Below are positions 60,473 through 64,000 of a stretch of 64,000 nucleotides of DNA, one piece after another. Source of the DNA: Buttiauxella sp. A111 (GTDB lineage: Bacteria > Pseudomonadota > Gammaproteobacteria > Enterobacterales > Enterobacteriaceae); the NCBI RefSeq assembly GCF_014189855.1, contig NZ_BJFN01000004.1:248001-312000 (forward strand), written 5' to 3'. The notes beneath the pieces are model-generated. The model searched no databases, had not been told where the DNA came from, and saw nothing but the letters and a program-made list of their open reading frames with translations. Every line of letters begins with the position of its first letter. Within the stretch, counting starts at the first letter, position 1. The position numbers were made by a program, and so were the translations under genes.

Positions 60473-61501
60473 CTAATTCATCACCACACTACTTTGCCCA
60501 CTTACCATGCTTCCACTGCCTCTGGTCGTCCTGACGCCCTGTATCGGGGTAATATTCACCGGTTGTGATGGGACACCTTGTGGCGCATTAACCAGTACCG
60601 GATAACCCGCACGCCTTACGATGGCACTATCCACCTGCGCTTTGTCGCTCAATGGGTTATCGATAAATGAACCAAAGGATGCGGAAATTGCAATCGGGAC
60701 GGTTTGTGGATTTTCCCAATCATTGCGCGATAGCGGCTGATGCACTTCAACATAGCGCCTTCCATCCGGCTCTGTGGTGAATTTTACGGGCTCATTAATT
60801 ATCTGCACGCGAGTCCCCACGGAAACCTGGCTAAACACGGCCTTGATATCGGGTGCACGCATACGCATACAACCCGAGCTCACACGCAAGCCAATGCTAT
60901 TACGCGCATTGGTACCGTGAATCAGGTATTCACCACCACCCTGCTCAAGACGCAGTGCGTAGCGGCCAAGAGGGTTATTTGGCCCTGCTGGCACCATAGC
61001 AGGCAGCGTTATGCCTTGCGCTGCTGAACGTGCGCGGATATTTGCCGTTGGCGTCCAGGTTGGATTAGGGATCCTCTGGCTGACTCGAGTCACCATCACT
61101 GGCGTTTCTCTCCCAAGCTGCCCAATACCCAGCGGATAAACTTCAACACGATTCTGCCCCGGCGGATAATAATACAACCTCAACTCAGCAAGATTGATAA
61201 CAATACCCACGCGTGGTGCATCCGGTAGGATCATTTGCGACGGTATCGTTAATTCGCTGCCGGGTTTTGGTAACCAGGGATCAACGGTATTGTTTGCCTC
61301 AATCAGCAGTAACACACCGGTATTATATTTCGCGGCGACGGCCTCAAGGTTTTTACCGTCATTCGGAACAATGTAGGTTTGATTTTCACCTATTATTCGG
61401 CTACCCGGTGGAGGCAATAAATAGTCAACAGCCCATGCTGACTGGCTTGCAGCAAGAGCACTTATCAAAACTAATGTTATTTGAGAGAACGCGCGTTTCA
61501 T
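60473..61501 (-). CDS. ldtE: L,D-transpeptidase LdtE
   Basis: LdtE forms 3-3 cross-links between diaminopimelate residues in peptidoglycan. The 342-aa precursor (E. coli YnhG, 334 aa) has a signal peptide (cleavage near residue 24, SAWA), a LysM domain (about 40-85, [17 protein letters not shown]) and a YkuD catalytic domain (about 95-235) with HGTNA and SSGCMRM, whose Cys is the nucleophile. The C-terminal tail is rich in Pro, Val, Ser and Gly. It lies between lpp and sufE, as in E. coli, and converges on lpp. Confidence 0.96.
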   Translation of the reverse strand: MKRAFSQITLVLISALAASQSAWAVDYLLPPPGSRIIGENQTYIVPNDGKNLEAVAAKYNTGVLLLIEANNTVDPWLPKPGSELTIPSQMILPDAPRVGIVINLAELRLYYYPPGQNRVEVYPLGIGQLGRETPVMVTRVSQRIPNPTWTPTANIRARSAAQGITLPAMVPAGPNNPLGRYALRLEQGGGEYLIHGTNARNSIGLRVSSGCMRMRAPDIKAVFSQVSVGTRVQIINEPVKFTTEPDGRRYVEVHQPLSRNDWENPQTVPIAISASFGSFIDNPLSDKAQVDSAIVRRAGYPVLVNAPQGVPSQPVNITPIQGVRTTRGSGSMVSGQSSVVMN

Positions 61502-61601
61502 ACTGAATTCCTGTATTCACCGACTAAGTGCCGGAATGCTGAAAGCCGTGCGAGGCAATAAAATTACCTCGCGTTAACAGGATGAAAGCTGTTCTTTGAG
61601 T

Positions 61602-62018
61602 TTAGCTAAGATTGGCGGCTTTGGTGCGGATTGCGCGGATCATTGCTTCAAGCCCTTGGGAGCGAGACGGTGTAAGATGCTGAGCCAACTCAAGTTTCTC
61701 AAACCAGGGGCGGACATCAAACACGACAATATCCTGCGCCGTCATCTGTTGGTAGAGAATAAACACGATTGCAATCAGCCCTTTGACGATGGCTGCGTCA
61801 CTGTCACCCTCAAGCGTCATGACACCATCAGGCTGTTGGTGCATCACAATCCACACCTGGCTCTGGCAGCCCTGAATGGTATTTTCAGCTATGCGCTCAC
61901 TGTCAGGGAACTCCGGAAGCCGTCCGCCGAGTTCTATGATGTAGAGATACTTGTCTTCCCAGTTGCTGCACCGACTGAAATTTTTCAGCAACTTTTCTTT
62001 GTCTGGCAAATTAGCCAT
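61602..62018 (-). CDS. sufE: Cysteine desulfurase activator SufE
   Basis: SufE takes sulfur from SufS and carries it to SufB for iron-sulfur cluster assembly under oxidative stress or iron limitation. The 138-aa protein equals E. coli SufE and has the sulfur-accepting Cys51 in IQGCQSQVW. It is the last gene of the suf operon, 13 bases after sufS, and ldtE follows. Confidence 0.97.
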   Translation of the reverse strand: MANLPDKEKLLKNFSRCSNWEDKYLYIIELGGRLPEFPDSERIAENTIQGCQSQVWIVMHQQPDGVMTLEGDSDAAIVKGLIAIVFILYQQMTAQDIVVFDVRPWFEKLELAQHLTPSRSQGLEAMIRAIRTKAANLS

Positions 62019-62031
62019 GGCTTTCTCCCTG

Positions 62032-63252
62032 TTAGCCCAGCAGACGATGAATGCGCTGCAAACCTACCACCAGACGATCCACCTCTTCTTCAGTGTTATA
62101 CATGGCGAACGAAGCGCGGCACATCGCCGGAACCTTGTAGAACGCCATTAATGGCATCGCGCAATGATGTCCGGTGCGAACCGCAACGCCATAGTTATCG
62201 AGGAAACTCCCCACGTCGTAGGCGTGGTGTTTGCCCAGATTAAACGCGATTACACCGAGGCGTTGGTCCGGGCCATAAATCGTCAGGTCTGGAACCGTTT
62301 TTAACGCCTGCTGTGCATACCGCATAAGCGATTGCTCATACTCGCTCACTTCGGACAAATTAAGGCTCTCGACATAGCGCAAGGCGGCACCCAGACCGAT
62401 AATGCCTGCGGTATTGGGCGTACCCGCCTCAAAACGCCACGGTGCAGCTGCGTAAGTGGTGCCAGCGGTCAGACTGACACTCGCAATCATCGATCCGCCC
62501 CCTTCCCACGGTGGCATGTTTTGCAGGATTTCCTCGCGTGCATACAGCACACCGATACCCGTTGGGCCATAAATTTTGTGGCCGGAGAACAGATAGAAAT
62601 CACAATCCATCGCCAGCACGTCGATGGCGTGATGCATGATGGCCTGTGCGCCATCCACCAGCACTTTCACCCCAGCCTGATGGGCAATCGAAATCATCTC
62701 CTGTACTGGGTTTTCAGTGCCCAACACGTTCGAAACCTGGGTAATCGCCAGCAGTTTGGTATGTTCGTCAATCAGCGTCGGGAACACGTCCAACTGCAGC
62801 GTACCGTCCTGATTAAGTGGGATCACACGTAATGTTGCACCCGTATGCTCGCAGAGAATTTGCCATGGCACGATATTGGCATGGTGCTCCATAGTGGAAA
62901 TAATAATGTTATCTCCAGCATGAATATTGGCGCGCCCCCAACTATTGGCGACCAGGTTAATGCCTTCGGTCGTACCGCGAACAAAAACAATTTCTTCCGG
63001 CGTTCGCGCATTAATAAAGCGTGAAACCTGGTTGCGCACATTCTCCATTAACTGTGTCGCTTCCGCGCTCAGAGTATGAATGCCGCGATGCACCGCCGCG
63101 TAACCATGGCTGTAAAAATCCAGCTCCGCGTCGATAACCGCCTGCGGTTTTTGCGCGCTGGCGGCACTGTCTAAATAGACCAGCGGCTGCCCGTTCACTT
63201 CGCGGCTCAAAATTGGAAAATCAGCCCGCACCCGTTCGATGGAAAAACTCAT
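62032..63252 (-). CDS. sufS: Cysteine desulfurase SufS
   Basis: SufS is a pyridoxal-phosphate enzyme that removes sulfur from cysteine as a persulfide. The 406-aa protein equals the E. coli length. The cofactor Lys lies in [11 protein letters not shown] (about residue 226) and the catalytic Cys in [11 protein letters not shown] (about 364). The start overlaps the sufD stop as ATGA, so translation is coupled. Confidence 0.98.
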   Translation of the reverse strand: MSFSIERVRADFPILSREVNGQPLVYLDSAASAQKPQAVIDAELDFYSHGYAAVHRGIHTLSAEATQLMENVRNQVSRFINARTPEEIVFVRGTTEGINLVANSWGRANIHAGDNIIISTMEHHANIVPWQILCEHTGATLRVIPLNQDGTLQLDVFPTLIDEHTKLLAITQVSNVLGTENPVQEMISIAHQAGVKVLVDGAQAIMHHAIDVLAMDCDFYLFSGHKIYGPTGIGVLYAREEILQNMPPWEGGGSMIASVSLTAGTTYAAAPWRFEAGTPNTAGIIGLGAALRYVESLNLSEVSEYEQSLMRYAQQALKTVPDLTIYGPDQRLGVIAFNLGKHHAYDVGSFLDNYGVAVRTGHHCAMPLMAFYKVPAMCRASFAMYNTEEEVDRLVVGLQRIHRLLG

Positions 63253-64000
63253 GCTTCTCCCCCTGCAAAGCGCTGGCCGATCCTCGCCAGCACCTGCTGT
63301 TTCAATGCTTCGTCGCGAATATTTTCCGTTAGCTCTGCGGCAAAGGCATAAATGATCATCTGCATTGCAGCCTGCTCTTTAATCCCGCGCGAACGCAGGT
63401 AGAACATCTGTTCGTCATCGATGCGGCCAATGGTGGCTCCGTGGCTGCATTTCACATCATCGGCATAAATTTCCAGCTGCGGCTTGGTGTCCACTTCCGC
63501 CAGACGCCCGAGCAACAAGTTGTTGTTGGTCATCTGCCCGTCAGTTTTAATCGCATGCTGCGCCACGTTGATCATGCCGTTAAACACCGCGCGCCCTTTG
63601 TCGCGGACGATAGTTTTATGCAACTGGCGGCTGTTGCAGTAACCCTTGTTGTGCTCAAGCCAGGTGCGGGTATCACACACTTCGTTATTTATCGGCAGCG
63701 CCAGGCTGTTGATACGAAGTTGAGTGTTTTCACCGTTAAGCTGCGAACTGGTGTTGTGGCGCAACACCGCCGCCCCAAGCAGAAAGCTATTGCTCTCAAC
63801 CGTGGCATCCTGGCCGATGACCACATCGTTATGAGCGAAGTGATAACTTTGCGCGTTTTCAAACGCCAGTTTGTAGTGATGCAATTGGCTGTTTGCCGCC
63901 ACATCCGCGGTGAAACGCGCCCCGGTAAAATGCGCGTGCTCATCAAGGCTGACGAAATGTTCAATAACTGTCGCACGGGCCCCTTCGCCAAGCGATAAGT
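63249..64000 (-). CDS. sufD: Fe-S cluster assembly protein SufD (5' end missing)
   Basis: SufD forms the SufBC2D scaffold that builds iron-sulfur clusters. The frame runs past the window edge to 64000, so about 250 C-terminal residues of the usual 423 are visible; an ATG at 63902 is internal. The visible part is the right-handed beta-helix core with [20 protein letters not shown] and a C-terminal helix part holding the conserved [19 protein letters not shown]. It leads the sufD-sufS-sufE end of the operon; sufABC should lie beyond the right edge. Confidence 0.96.
   Translation of the reverse strand, partial: LSLGEGARATVIEHFVSLDEHAHFTGARFTADVAANSQLHHYKLAFENAQSYHFAHNDVVIGQDATVESNSFLLGAAVLRHNTSSQLNGENTQLRINSLALPINNEVCDTRTWLEHNKGYCNSRQLHKTIVRDKGRAVFNGMINVAQHAIKTDGQMTNNNLLLGRLAEVDTKPQLEIYADDVKCSHGATIGRIDDEQMFYLRSRGIKEQAAMQMIIYAFAAELTENIRDEALKQQVLARIGQRFAGGEA

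Noticed and set aside
61550-61580. Hairpin CGAGG...CCTCG between ldtE and sufE as suf terminator
   Set aside because: The stem is only about six pairs with an AT loop and has no T-run in the minus-strand direction.

Overview
The window is chromosomal DNA of a member of the Enterobacteriaceae. Nearly every gene matches the Escherichia coli K-12 type closely in sequence, length and order: adhE-tdk-hns-galU-rssBA-ychJ-purU-tyrTV, narIJHG/narK/narXL, ychO, ychN, chaC/chaA, kdsA-sirB1-sirB2-prmC-prfA-hemA, lolB-ispE-prs-dauA, ychH, pth-ychF, then pykF-lpp-ldtE-sufESD. It is not E. coli or Salmonella: it has an assimilatory nitrate cluster (nas) of the Klebsiella type, a uge-ugd pair beside galU, and pykF-lpp-suf joined to pth-ychF, which lie far apart in K-12. 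A Buttiauxella-, Kluyvera- or Klebsiella-like genus would fit; I cannot fix it from sequence alone. adhE is cut by the left edge and sufD by the right edge.

Layout. 1-5.3 kb: adhE, tdk, hns. 4.2-7.7 kb: a nucleotide-sugar block (galU, ugd, uge) making UDP-glucose, UDP-glucuronate and probably UDP-galacturonate. 7.9-11.4 kb: rssB, rssA, ychJ, purU. 11.5-12.3 kb: a stringent-type tyrT promoter, two identical tRNA-Tyr genes, tRNA-tail repeats and a large palindromic repeat. 12.3-19.3 kb: respiratory nitrate reductase narGHJI, with FNR and NarL sites upstream. 19.3-22.4 kb: a yihL-yihM-yihN type sugar cassette placed between narG and narK. 22.7-26.8 kb: narK and the divergent narXL two-component pair. 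26.9-28.3 kb: ychO. 28.3-39.4 kb: nasFEDCBA and nasR. 39.5-42.8 kb: ychN, a small DUF1883-like gene, chaC, chaA. 42.8-51 kb: the kdsA-to-hemA operon and the divergent lolB-ispE-prs genes. 51-55.2 kb: dauA, ychH, pth, ychF. 55.2-58.2 kb: an AT-rich junction with a GGDEF protein and two small orphan genes. 58.2-64 kb: pykF, lpp, ldtE, sufE, sufS, sufD.

How the genes work together. About 27 kb is given to nitrate: sensing (NarX-NarL), uptake (NarK, NasFED), respiration (NarGHI with the NarJ chaperone) and assimilation to ammonium (NasA, NasC, NasB). The respiratory part carries perfect FNR sites and NarL heptamers. The assimilatory part carries a sigma-54 promoter, two NtrC-like sites and a leader with two ANTAR hexaloop hairpins followed by a terminator, which NasR would read. 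One window therefore shows anaerobic, nitrogen-starvation and nitrate-responsive control side by side.

The most unusual items are an in-frame fusion of NasC to NasB (1357 aa) at a place where the +1 frame still carries an ATGA stop/start overlap; the yihLMN cassette dividing narG from narK; the repeat array behind the tRNA-Tyr genes; ERIC elements at several gene borders; and the junction region with a GGDEF protein lacking the inhibitory-site arginine, a small lipoprotein and a small tail-anchored protein. I found no CRISPR array, prophage, insertion sequence or clearly new multi-gene system.
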